Source of the DNA: Devosia lucknowensis
Lineage (GTDB): Bacteria; Pseudomonadota; Alphaproteobacteria; Rhizobiales; Devosiaceae
Assembly: GCF_900177655.1 (NCBI RefSeq)
Contig: NZ_FXWK01000001.1
Span: 1,922,001-1,986,000, forward strand
Direction: 5' to 3'
Length of the DNA stretch: 64,000 bases
The translations under genes and the position numbers were made by a program. Shown here in pieces: positions 8,141 to 17,335 of the stretch. Within the stretch, counting starts at the first letter, position 1. Each line of letters opens with the position of its first letter. A model generated the notes under the pieces. It worked only from the letters and a program-made list of their open reading frames with translations. It was not told the origin of the DNA and ran no database searches.

Positions 8141-8221
8141 CTCCCGCGCCTCCCGCGCCTCCCGCGCCTCCCGCGCCTCCCGCGCCTCCCGCGCCTCCCG
8201 CGCCTCCCGCGCCTCCCGCGC
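8141..8221. repeat. Perfect tandem repeat, 9 copies of CTCCCGCGC
   Basis: Nine exact, back-to-back copies of a 9-bp unit occupy 81 bp between the HNH gene promoter region and uvrB. It is pure C/G/T on this strand, so strand-asymmetric and prone to slippage. No long open frame with coding character crosses it. The rest of the 312-bp gap (8071-8382) shows nothing else I recognise. Confidence 0.95.
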
Positions 8222-8382
8222 CGAGCAACCCTGAATTACGTCCCGATGCAACCCACCCCGTTCCCATTCCGTTCGCATCGTGCTAACAACCGTGATCCAT
8301 TCCCCTGCTGACATTGCGTGACGGAGTCCCCATCTATGGGTTCATCTGTACCGCCCCTGTTGCTGACCCTCACGAGCGCGCC

Positions 8383-10992
<2,610 letters not shown>

Positions 10993-11017
10993 TCATCTCC
11001 CTCTGGGGGGAGAAGTC

Positions 11018-11032
11018 GGCGCGCAGCGCCGG
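11018..11032. repeat. Copy of dispersed repeat core GGCGCGCAGCGCCGG
   Basis: The identical 15-base core recurs at 31253-31267. In both places it is preceded within about 15 bases by a run like GGGGGAGAAG or TGGGAGAACG. Both sites are intergenic. This looks like one family of short dispersed intergenic elements; this copy has a degenerate left arm. Confidence 0.6.
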
Positions 11033-11069
11033 GGGCCTTACTTCGCCCCGGCCGCCACGCGGCGAAATC

Positions 11070-11101
11070 GCTCCAGTGGAGCAATTTGAGTGGAGAAGGC
11101 C
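11070..11101. repeat. Left flanking palindromic repeat of the SLATT-RT island
   Basis: GCTCCAGTGGAGC (5-bp arms, extended imperfectly by AAAT/ATTT outside), six bases, AG, then GGAGAAGGCC. A related element in the same orientation lies at 14151-14183 beyond the other side of the island. It may be a REP-like element present elsewhere in the genome. Confidence 0.55.
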
Positions 11102-11143
11102 CCTAGAGCTACGCTCGAACGGCAGGCAAGTCTCAGGGACTAG

Positions 11144-11196
11144 GTCAAGCGCCTTTGCGAAATGGACTGGACACTTTTGAAGGCGAAGTGTCGTAA
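11144..11196 (+). repeat. Degenerate second copy of the uvrB 3' end
   Basis: Aligned to 10939-10992 (the last 17 codons and stop of uvrB), this 53-base stretch matches 44 of 54 columns by eye, with a single one-base gap. GCGAAATGG, ACTGGA, GAAGGCGA and TCGTA are shared, and both end in a stop codon at the same place. The gap and substitutions make it non-functional. It is probably the displaced native tail of an older or donor uvrB, left when DNA was gained here. Confidence 0.8.
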
Positions 11197-11336
11197 CACC
11201 TTTCACATTCGCTAGTCCCACACCGTCCGCATTGTCCGCAGGCTGTCCGCGCCGAGGGCTTGCTAGAGGGTAAGGGGCTCGCGCCAAAGGCCTAGATGTC
11301 CATGCGTTCCAGCCGGCGGCATTGCATTGATAACGA

Positions 11337-11984
11337 CTAGCCTGCCGGCAGACGCCACAAATGCTGCCAAGTTAGGACCGCGAGCATCGGGTAGAAAGCT
11401 ATCGCCAGTATATAAAGGCCATACGATTTAAGCCGCACCCAATTGCCGATGCCCCACCGCGCCAGTGCGTTTTCCATCCACTCGTGATCTGATCGAAACT
11501 CTCTCCAGCGATCCAGTTTAAAAAGAAGATAATCGCCGTCGTGGTGATTTAATCGTGACTCACGCAAGGCAGAAGCATACTTCGCTTCAAAGGTTTCAAG
11601 TTCGGAAGGGGTAAGAGTGCCGGCCTCAATTTTTGCGAATAGAGCACCATATATTTCGCCTAGCTTAAGCCCCGAATCGTTCATTATCTGAGCTGATCCA
11701 ACATGATCTCGCGCCCATTCAATTAAGCTGAATACTATTACCAGAATAGAAAGCGCGATATTTACGACATTCAACCACGTTCCAGCGTCATCTGATAACT
11801 GCGAAGCAAATGCTACCTGCACAAGGGATGTACAGATCACATACACAGATAGGAGAGCGATCGTGGTGATAGAGACGACGTTTGTTGTTTTATGCCTCTC
11901 CATTGCTACAAATCGGGTCCCCTTCGTTCGCCATAGGCGCTCGCTCAAACCCTTCCCCAATGTGGTTTCCATTGCTCCGCTCAT
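11337..11984 (-). CDS. SLATT-domain membrane protein, probable effector paired with the reverse transcriptase
   Basis: 215 residues. After a polar N-terminus, 'RHKTTNVVSITTIALLSVYV' opens the first membrane helix (about 36-58), 'WLNVVNIALSILVIVFSLIEW' forms the second (about 69-90), and a third hydrophobic stretch is near the C-terminus. Between them is a charged helical region (about 95-175) with 'YLLFKLDRWREFRSDHEW'. The two closely spaced helices and long helical tail fit SLATT domains, predicted pore-forming effectors of nucleotide- or RT-linked defence systems. The gene is divergent from the reverse transcriptase with only 62 bp between starts and is visibly AT-richer than its surroundings. 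The start could also be the fifth codon. Confidence 0.7.
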   Translation of the reverse strand: MSGAMETTLGKGLSERLWRTKGTRFVAMERHKTTNVVSITTIALLSVYVICTSLVQVAFASQLSDDAGTWLNVVNIALSILVIVFSLIEWARDHVGSAQIMNDSGLKLGEIYGALFAKIEAGTLTPSELETFEAKYASALRESRLNHHDGDYLLFKLDRWREFRSDHEWMENALARWGIGNWVRLKSYGLYILAIAFYPMLAVLTWQHLWRLPAG

Positions 11985-12046
11985 TCACACAAGTTGATAA
12001 GTCTGCCGTCTCACTGTACCTCAAGTGAAAAAATAGGGGGACCACG

Positions 12047-13936
12047 ATGGCTGATGCCTTGTGGAAAAAGGCGATCGAGCAGAAATCACTTGAAGCCGGC
12101 TGGCACCTTACTCGTAGCGAGCTACGTGCGGACTTCTTCAATGATTTTTATTATCAGCAAGCGTTTGCGAACTTTTTGGCACCGCAGATCAGTGAGCTAC
12201 AACGGGCCTTGGCGGCTGGCACGTATTCACCGCGGCCACTGCGCGCGACACCGGTACCAAAAAGTCACCTCTCTACTCGACCAGGTTCGGTCATACCGCT
12301 TCGTGACCGTATTCTTCTATGGTCAGTAGTCAGGACCATCGCTGAGCAAGTATATTCAACATTAAATAGCAAAGTATACAGCTACAATCTGAAAGAGCAC
12401 CCAAAGCAAGGCGAGCTATTCAGAGAATCGGATGTGCTTTCTTTGCCGTTCCTCAAGAAAAAGGACATATCTGCGGAGCTCGACCCCTTCGAAGCTTGGT
12501 ACAATTTATGGCCTGATTTTGAGGACAGAACAAAAGAGGCCATTGGCGAAGGGTACAAATTCTTGGTTGTATCCGACATCGCAGCCTATTTTGAGAATAT
12601 AAACCTAGAAATACTGTCACATCAATTGATGGTTCACCTGAAAAACGAACCAAAAATCTGCAATTTACTGCATGATATATTCCGAAACTGGACCACTCGT
12701 ACGCATACTGGCACTAAGGCACAACGCGGAATTCCACAAGGCTCCGGAGTTTGTGGTTTTTTCGGCAACATCTACTTGATGCCGGTTGATGAAGCCTTCC
12801 AAGAGTTCTCAGAACAAAACTCATGCCTGTACATCCGCTATATGGATGACGTTCGCATATTCTGCAAAGATGTAACTACGGCGAGGAAGGCAGCATTCCT
12901 CCTCGAAGACGAAACTCGGGCGCTACACCTTAATTTACAGAGTGCGAAGACCAAAATTCTGGAAGAAAAACCATCAGATAAACAAATAACAAACTACTTG
13001 TTTGACGACAGAGTTGACGAGCTAGTCGCACTAAGAGAGGCGCTAGACAAGAAAGGCATTGAACCCAAAAATTTGAAGTTGAGGCTGTCGGAAATTTCAA
13101 GGAAGACGCCGGCTAACCCGGAATCCAAGAAGCTTCATCGGGTAAAAGGTCCGACCAACAACCTCACCGACCGAGCACTACGACTTTGGATGAATCTCTG
13201 CATAGAGTCCGATGATCCAACATATATTGAAACGCTACTTCAACACATTCGAACAAATCCAGACCAGAGAATTTCTCGAATTTTCTTAAACACATGCAAG
13301 ACTTTTCCCAGACACAGCAAGTTGGGAAATAACATCGTTAGCTTTTTGAACAGTGAGGCAAACATACACCTGCAGCAGGAAGCAGAATTATTACGCGCGG
13401 CGCGATATCTCAGCGCTGTTCCAGACGACCTATGGAAGCGAGCACTTTCCCACGTTCGCGTTGGAACGAAGGATTTCGGCCTGAGATCACAGTCTCTGCT
13501 ACTGCTAGGAATGCGTAGTCATAGCAATTCAGTGTTGGACCTCGCAAGGAGAAAGCTATCAGACGAGAAGGACATCATCGTTCAACCGTATTATATGGCG
13601 GTGTTGGGCCAACTTGATGGTGAAGATCGACAGGATATCTCGCAGTCGTTTCTCAGAAGTGCAAACCAACATTGCCACGAATTTGGAATTCTACTCACCG
13701 ACCTTGATAGCAATATCGGTGTGCTTAAAGGATGGTTAGATTTTGTTATGCGGAACGACGACAGAATTTGCGACTGGCAGGGTGTGCTGTGGTATTTGGC
13801 AGGTTCGCAAAATGCAGAGACCACAGCAGAAGTGCATTTCCGTATTGTCCAGAGGTTGAAGAGTGCAGGAGGTCGTACAATGCTCCGCGTGCGCCTGGCA
13901 GCCATCCGAAATAAGTTGTCAGCCCGATTTGCCTAG
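12047..13936 (+). CDS. Reverse transcriptase of the defence-associated (UG/Abi-like) type
   Basis: 629 residues. RT motifs occur in order: 'VVSDIAAYFENIN' with Asp177, 'RGIPQGSGVCGFFGNIYL' at 227-244, and the catalytic 'YIRYMDDV' with Y265-M-D-D268, followed by 'LNLQSAKTKIL'. The remaining 300 or so residues are helical and repeat-like, with no maturase or endonuclease signature, as in UG/Abi reverse transcriptases rather than group II introns or retrons. AGGGGGA lies ten bases before the ATG. The gene is AT-rich with codons unlike its neighbours, indicating transfer. It is paired head-to-head with a SLATT gene. The precise UG class cannot be fixed by eye. Confidence 0.88.
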   Translation: MADALWKKAIEQKSLEAGWHLTRSELRADFFNDFYYQQAFANFLAPQISELQRALAAGTYSPRPLRATPVPKSHLSTRPGSVIPLRDRILLWSVVRTIAEQVYSTLNSKVYSYNLKEHPKQGELFRESDVLSLPFLKKKDISAELDPFEAWYNLWPDFEDRTKEAIGEGYKFLVVSDIAAYFENINLEILSHQLMVHLKNEPKICNLLHDIFRNWTTRTHTGTKAQRGIPQGSGVCGFFGNIYLMPVDEAFQEFSEQNSCLYIRYMDDVRIFCKDVTTARKAAFLLEDETRALHLNLQSAKTKILEEKPSDKQITNYLFDDRVDELVALREALDKKGIEPKNLKLRLSEISRKTPANPESKKLHRVKGPTNNLTDRALRLWMNLCIESDDPTYIETLLQHIRTNPDQRISRIFLNTCKTFPRHSKLGNNIVSFLNSEANIHLQQEAELLRAARYLSAVPDDLWKRALSHVRVGTKDFGLRSQSLLLLGMRSHSNSVLDLARRKLSDEKDIIVQPYYMAVLGQLDGEDRQDISQSFLRSANQHCHEFGILLTDLDSNIGVLKGWLDFVMRNDDRICDWQGVLWYLAGSQNAETTAEVHFRIVQRLKSAGGRTMLRVRLAAIRNKLSARFA

Positions 13937-14017
13937 GGATTTTCGACTTGGCAAACTGATGGGAACAATAAGAACCCTTCATTGGACACCCCGACCGTCC
14001 GGCACCACACTCCCCTT

Positions 14018-14140
14018 ATGACATCAGCGCTTCTCTCCAACGGCGGCCCGCCGCTCGATTATGATGACAGATACACCCCGCCCTGGGGCAGGAATGGCAT
14101 TGGCCGCTATTTCGAATGGCTTCGGAGCCGTTCCGCATAG
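14018..14140 (+). CDS. Possible 40-residue protein or gene remnant
   Basis: Encodes MTSALLSNGGPPLDYDDRYT and then a Trp/Arg-rich tail ending 'YFEWLRSRSA'. The 'LSNGGPPLD' start recalls short accessory or phage-associated proteins of alphaproteobacteria, but this is from memory only. There is no good ribosome-binding site. It may be a decayed fragment at the island edge. Confidence 0.3.
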   Translation: MTSALLSNGGPPLDYDDRYTPPWGRNGIGRYFEWLRSRSA

Positions 14141-14150
14141 CGGATGAAAA

Positions 14151-14183
14151 GCTCCGGTGGAGCTTTTCAAGGCAGAGAAGGCC
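14151..14183. repeat. Right flanking palindromic repeat of the SLATT-RT island
   Basis: GCTCCGGTGGAGC, six bases, AG, then GAGAAGGCC, matching the element at 11070-11101 in sequence order and orientation with one base of length difference. With the preceding GAAAA it forms a 10-bp perfect stem with GGAGCTTTTC. The two copies bracket about 3.05 kb containing both island genes. Confidence 0.55.
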
Positions 14184-14333
14184 GTGAGGCCTTTGGCCGA
14201 ATGGCGGGATGGCGGCGAAGAAGAAGGCCTTCGACGCGCCCTGTGACATCGCAAAACTCCGCGCCCAGCGCCCTTCGCATGGGAAGCGACGCGGGATTTC
14301 CCCCTCCACGAAAACGCCGCTGCAAAGGAATTC

Positions 14334-14363
14334 GGGGCGTCCGGGGATGAAGCCGGACGCCCC
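14334..14363. other. Perfect 11-bp hairpin
   Basis: GGGGCGTCCGG and CCGGACGCCCC separated by eight bases. It lies 57 bp downstream of the stop of the leftward gene at 14420, so it may end that transcript, but no T-run follows on either strand. Confidence 0.45.
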
Positions 14364-14419
14364 GAGGGACCGTCAGCACGCGGGGGGCGATGGTGCTGCC
14401 GGAAGGCGGAATGGGATCG

Positions 14420-14815
14420 CTAGTTTTTCTTGAGCTGGCCGGGGGCGCTGTTCCTGGCCGGGCCGTCCTGCTGGCCGGGAGCGAAATCGCGGGCCGGACC
14501 ATCCTGCTGCCCCGGCGCAAAGGAGCGGGCGCTGTTGCCGTCGCCGACGATGAGTTCGACCGCCAGCAGCAGGGCGGGCGAGGTGACGATGGCACGGCAG
14601 CCGGTGCCGAGCCTGCTGTCCTCTATGCCGCACACATCGGCAGCAATGGCGCGCGACACCGTGACCCTGGCGGGCAAATCGGTCGGCGCGATGCCCAGCT
14701 CTGTCGCGAGCCTTGCGCCGATATAACTGAGGTCGACAGCGACACTGTCCTGCGCCAGGGCGGCGGGTGCAGTCATCAATGTGGCGGCCAGCGCCAGGAC
14801 GGACAGGCTACGCAT
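14420..14815 (-). CDS. Small secreted protein with C-terminal APGQQDGPAR repeats
   Basis: 131 residues with a signal peptide cleaved near 'ALAQ'. The mature domain (about 23-90) carries a 'GIEDSRLGTGC' segment and one other cysteine, so one disulfide is possible. The C-terminus has three in-tandem copies of a 12-residue unit [SDN]-[FS]-A-P-G-Q-Q-D-G-P-A-R, the last degraded to 'PGQLKKN'. No function is recognised. A motif shared with 5407-5437 lies about 60 bp upstream. Confidence 0.6.
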   Translation of the reverse strand: MRSLSVLALAATLMTAPAALAQDSVAVDLSYIGARLATELGIAPTDLPARVTVSRAIAADVCGIEDSRLGTGCRAIVTSPALLLAVELIVGDGNSARSFAPGQQDGPARDFAPGQQDGPARNSAPGQLKKN

Positions 14816-14877
14816 GGATCATCTCCGGGACGGAAAGCCCTCGCCCCAACAACCCGCGACCGAACCGATAGTTCCGC

Positions 14878-14908
14878 ATAAACCATTGATTTTATTGTTA
14901 TAATTCAA
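14878..14908 (-). promoter_or_regulatory. Upstream motif shared with 5407-5437
   Basis: ATAAACCATTGATT, three bases, TTGTTATA, three bases, CAATG on the plus strand. The two identical blocks keep exactly the same spacing as at 5407-5437. It lies 63 bp upstream of the secreted-protein gene ending at 14815 and also upstream of the candidate RNA at 15067. The flanking CATTG and CAATG words make it partly palindromic. Confidence 0.45.
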
Positions 14909-15066
14909 TGATTGTGCCCGTCAGCAAATTGTCAGCTGCCCGCGCGCGCAAAAAAATATCCCCGCTGCCAGAACCTTGGCTATTGTTCTCCCATCCCCGC
15001 CAGTTACGCGGTCCCGACGCAGGGTCGGGCGGGGAGGATCGGATGGAGAGGGCGCTCTCCTGCGTG

Positions 15067-15285
15067 GGTAGAAAACTTCGGTGCCTTCAGGCGCCGGCCG
15101 AACCGGTTCCGCCGAAAGCGGAGCGGGCGCCAGCCGGGCCATATCAAGGGCGGCATCGATGCGCCGGCAGCCGGACCCCAAAGGTACCGCCTGTGTTCCG
15201 GGCCCCCTAAGCAAGCCGATGCCGTGACGGGCGGCCCTTGGCTCCCCTCTGTTCTACCAGGCTTGAGTCAAAGGCCGCCCGTTAC
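15067..15285 (+). ncRNA. Candidate structured RNA with long hairpin
   Basis: The 619-bp gap 14816-15434 has no credible gene. Within it, GTGACGGGCGGCC-C-TTGGCTC (15224-15244) pairs with GAGTCAA-A-GGCCGCCCGTTAC (15265-15285): 20 pairs including G-U, one C-A mismatch and a 20-base loop. The loop's TTCTACC (15252-15258) is complementary to GGTAGAA at 15067-15073, so a pseudoknot is possible. 15100-15140 holds further GC-rich inverted words. It does not show RNase P, SRP, or tmRNA core sequences. A 6S-like or novel small RNA are both possible; strand and ends are guesses. Confidence 0.35.
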
Positions 15286-15434
15286 CCGTGAACCCGATCA
15301 ACGTTCCGTTGATCCGAGCAGGGTTCGCCCAAAGCGCAAGCCGCATGGCCGGGCGCGGTTTCTGCGCGCTCCCCTGTCCGCTTATCCCCGCCCCTGCCCG
15401 CAGGGCGCACACTGCGGGAAATCGCGAGGACACC

Positions 15435-15767
15435 ATGACCGACCTGCCCCATCTCGGCCCGAAAGCCATCGACGCGTACAACCGCTTCGCCAAGGAGCTC
15501 GCCGCCTTCAACTATGCGCTGCGCTTTGCCAAACCATCCGGGCCGGTCGACAGCCACACGCTGTTCACGCTCAACGGGCTGATCATGGTGGCGCGGCGGC
15601 TGTTCCGGCGCCACCCCGACCTGCCGCGCTTTTTCCCGGTCGATACGCAGGGTCCGATGACCCAGGCCGATCTCGTCATCACCGTCGCCCGCCTCACCGC
15701 GGCGAGCCTCCACTTCGAGGACCGCTATGCCCATCTCAAGATGGGTGCACCGCGACCGAAGCGATGA
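15435..15767 (+). CDS. Hypothetical 110-residue cytosolic protein
   Basis: Starts MTDLPHLGPKAIDAYNRFAK after GAGGA at 15425-15429. It is mostly helical and basic, with 'LIMVARRLFRRHPDLPRFFPVD' in the middle and 'LHFEDRYAHLK' near the end. There is no signal peptide, cysteine pair or known motif. The frame remains open upstream to 15288, but that stretch lacks coding character. The function is unknown. Confidence 0.55.
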   Translation: MTDLPHLGPKAIDAYNRFAKELAAFNYALRFAKPSGPVDSHTLFTLNGLIMVARRLFRRHPDLPRFFPVDTQGPMTQADLVITVARLTAASLHFEDRYAHLKMGAPRPKR

Positions 15768-15842
15768 AAGACCGCAGCCGGCGGCATTGAACCCGACCCG
15801 GTTCTGCATCATTGAAGCATGAGACAGTAAGAGGAGGCCCCC

Positions 15843-16211
15843 ATGCGCGCCCTTGCAGCCCTTTCCCTCGCGGCCCTTGCCGCCGTGGCCCTGGCCGGAC
15901 CGGCCCAGGCCATCACCATCACCGCCCGCGTCTCGGGCGGCAATATCGCCGTCCATTCCGGTCCCGACGATCGCTACGCCGTGGTCGGCTATGTCAGGGA
16001 CGGACAGGAAATTCCCGTCGACCAGTGCACCCAGGTCGACAGCGACAGCAATCGCGGCTCGTGGATCGGCGATGCCGGACACACGCTCTGGCCGGCCAAT
16101 GCCACCCAGTGGTGCCGCATTCCCGACTATGGCTGGGTCAACCGCTCCTACCTCGTCGGCCGCGGCCTCGTGAACGTCACCCCGCCCGATTTCCTCGGGC
16201 CCGGCTGGTAA
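15843..16211 (+). CDS. Secreted single-domain SH3_3 protein
   Basis: 122 residues; the signal peptide ends at 'AQA'. The rest is one SH3_3 domain with 'GGNIAVHSGPDDRYAVVGYV', a cysteine pair ('DQCTQ' and 'QWCRI') and 'YGWVNRSYLVG'. An insertion of about 25 residues separates the two cysteines compared with the other two SH3_3 proteins in the window. GAGGAGG precedes the start. It probably acts in the periplasm on the cell wall, as inferred from the family. Confidence 0.75.
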   Translation: MRALAALSLAALAAVALAGPAQAITITARVSGGNIAVHSGPDDRYAVVGYVRDGQEIPVDQCTQVDSDSNRGSWIGDAGHTLWPANATQWCRIPDYGWVNRSYLVGRGLVNVTPPDFLGPGW

Positions 16212-16232
16212 GCCGGGCCGTGGTCCGATGGC

Positions 16233-17255
16233 CTACAGCCAGCCGCCCAGCTCGCGACGCACCATAGACTCGAGGAAGTCCATGCCGCCGGGCGAGGCGT
16301 TGAGGCACGGGATATAGGCGAACTTTTCCCCGCCCGCTTCCATGAACGTATCCTTCCCGCCCATGGCGATTTCCTCGAGCGTCTCGATGCAGTCGGCATG
16401 GAAGGCCGGCGCCAGGATCGCCACTTTCTTCACGCCCCTGCCCGGCAGCGCTTCCAGCGTCTTGTCGGTATAGGGCTGCAGCCATTCGGTGGGTCCGAAA
16501 CGGCTCTGGAACGTGACCATCAGGCGGTCCTTGTCCCAGCCCAGATACTCGCGCACCAGTCGCGTGGTCTTGAAGCACTGGCAGTGGTAGGGGTCGCCCT
16601 TCTGCAGGTACTCCACCGGCATGCCGTGGTAGGAGGTGATCACCAGGTCCGGCTCGAAATCGAGCTTGGCGACGCCCTCGCGGATCGAGTCGCCGAGCGC
16701 CCTGATGTAGTCGGGGCTGTCGAAATAGGCCGGTGCCGTGCGCACCGCGGGCTGCCAGCGCATGGTCTTGAGCGCGTCGAAGGCCTTGTCGTTGGCGGTT
16801 GCGGTCGTCGTGGCCGAATACTGCGGATAGAGCGGCACCAGCAGGATCTTCTGGCAACCTGCCTTCTGCATTTTCTCCAGCACCGACTGGGTCGAGGGAT
16901 TGCCGTAGCGCATGGCGAATTCCACCATGATATCCTCGCCTGCAAGGCGCTGTGCTAGGTTCTCCGTCTGCTCGCGCGTGATGACGCGCAGGGGGCTTTC
17001 GTTCTTCTCCTTGTCCCAGATCTGCGCATAGGCATGGCCGCTCTTCTGCGGCCGGAAGCTGAGGATGACGAGGTTGAGAATCGGCCACCACAGGAACTTG
17101 TTGGTCTCGATCACGCGCGGATCGGAGAGGAATTCCTTGAGATAGCGCCGGACGCTCCAGTAGTCGGTGCCGTCAGGCGTACCCAGATTGAGCAGCAGCA
17201 CCCCGATCTTCTGCTGCGGCACGGGCGGATGGTTGGGAGGCAGGTGGTTCGACAT
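16233..17255 (-). CDS. hemH: Ferrochelatase
   Basis: 340 residues. It inserts Fe2+ into protoporphyrin IX, the last step of protoheme synthesis. Family signatures include 'GVLLLNLGTPDG' at the start, 'VPLYPQYSATTTATAND', 'VITSYHGMPVEYLQKGDPYHCQC' with the catalytic His, and 'FMEAGGEKFAYIPCLN' with the conserved Glu. The start at 17255 places the first strand about 16 residues in; a longer frame adds 51 Arg-rich residues without support. No heme partner lies next to it. Confidence 0.96.
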   Translation of the reverse strand: MSNHLPPNHPPVPQQKIGVLLLNLGTPDGTDYWSVRRYLKEFLSDPRVIETNKFLWWPILNLVILSFRPQKSGHAYAQIWDKEKNESPLRVITREQTENLAQRLAGEDIMVEFAMRYGNPSTQSVLEKMQKAGCQKILLVPLYPQYSATTTATANDKAFDALKTMRWQPAVRTAPAYFDSPDYIRALGDSIREGVAKLDFEPDLVITSYHGMPVEYLQKGDPYHCQCFKTTRLVREYLGWDKDRLMVTFQSRFGPTEWLQPYTDKTLEALPGRGVKKVAILAPAFHADCIETLEEIAMGGKDTFMEAGGEKFAYIPCLNASPGGMDFLESMVRRELGGWL

Positions 17256-17335
17256 CGGGGCCAGTTTGGAAAGGTTCCAGAATTGCCCGCACCATACCGT
17301 TTTGCGCCCCGACCGCAAGGCGGCGATGGGTCGCG

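Larger units (their letters stand above)
10993..11336. other. Gene-free junction between uvrB and the SLATT-RT island
   Basis: No convincing gene. From left to right it holds a GGCGCGCAGCGCCGG palindromic repeat (11018-11032), a second palindromic repeat (11070-11101), a degenerate uvrB tail (11144-11196) and about 140 bp with several GTCCGC words that I cannot assign. The mixture of repeats and a gene scar marks it as a recombination or integration boundary. Confidence 0.6.
13937..14419. other. Right boundary of the island, mostly non-coding
   Basis: Sequence returns to high GC near 13990. It contains a possible 40-codon frame (14018-14140), a palindromic repeat (14151-14183) related to the one at 11070, and a perfect hairpin at 14334-14363. 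No integrase, tRNA or second copy of the uvrB tail is seen on this side. Confidence 0.5.

Noticed and set aside
13937..14017. A retron-type msr/msd RNA next to the reverse transcriptase
   Set aside because: The flanks of the RT gene are short and show no long inverted repeats or the branching G context; the RT also lacks retron-like motifs as far as can be seen.
14016..14309. A 97-codon minus-strand frame at the right edge of the island
   Set aside because: It crosses a palindromic repeat, overlaps another candidate frame and has no ribosome site; composition is Arg/Cys/Ser-rich as in shadow frames.
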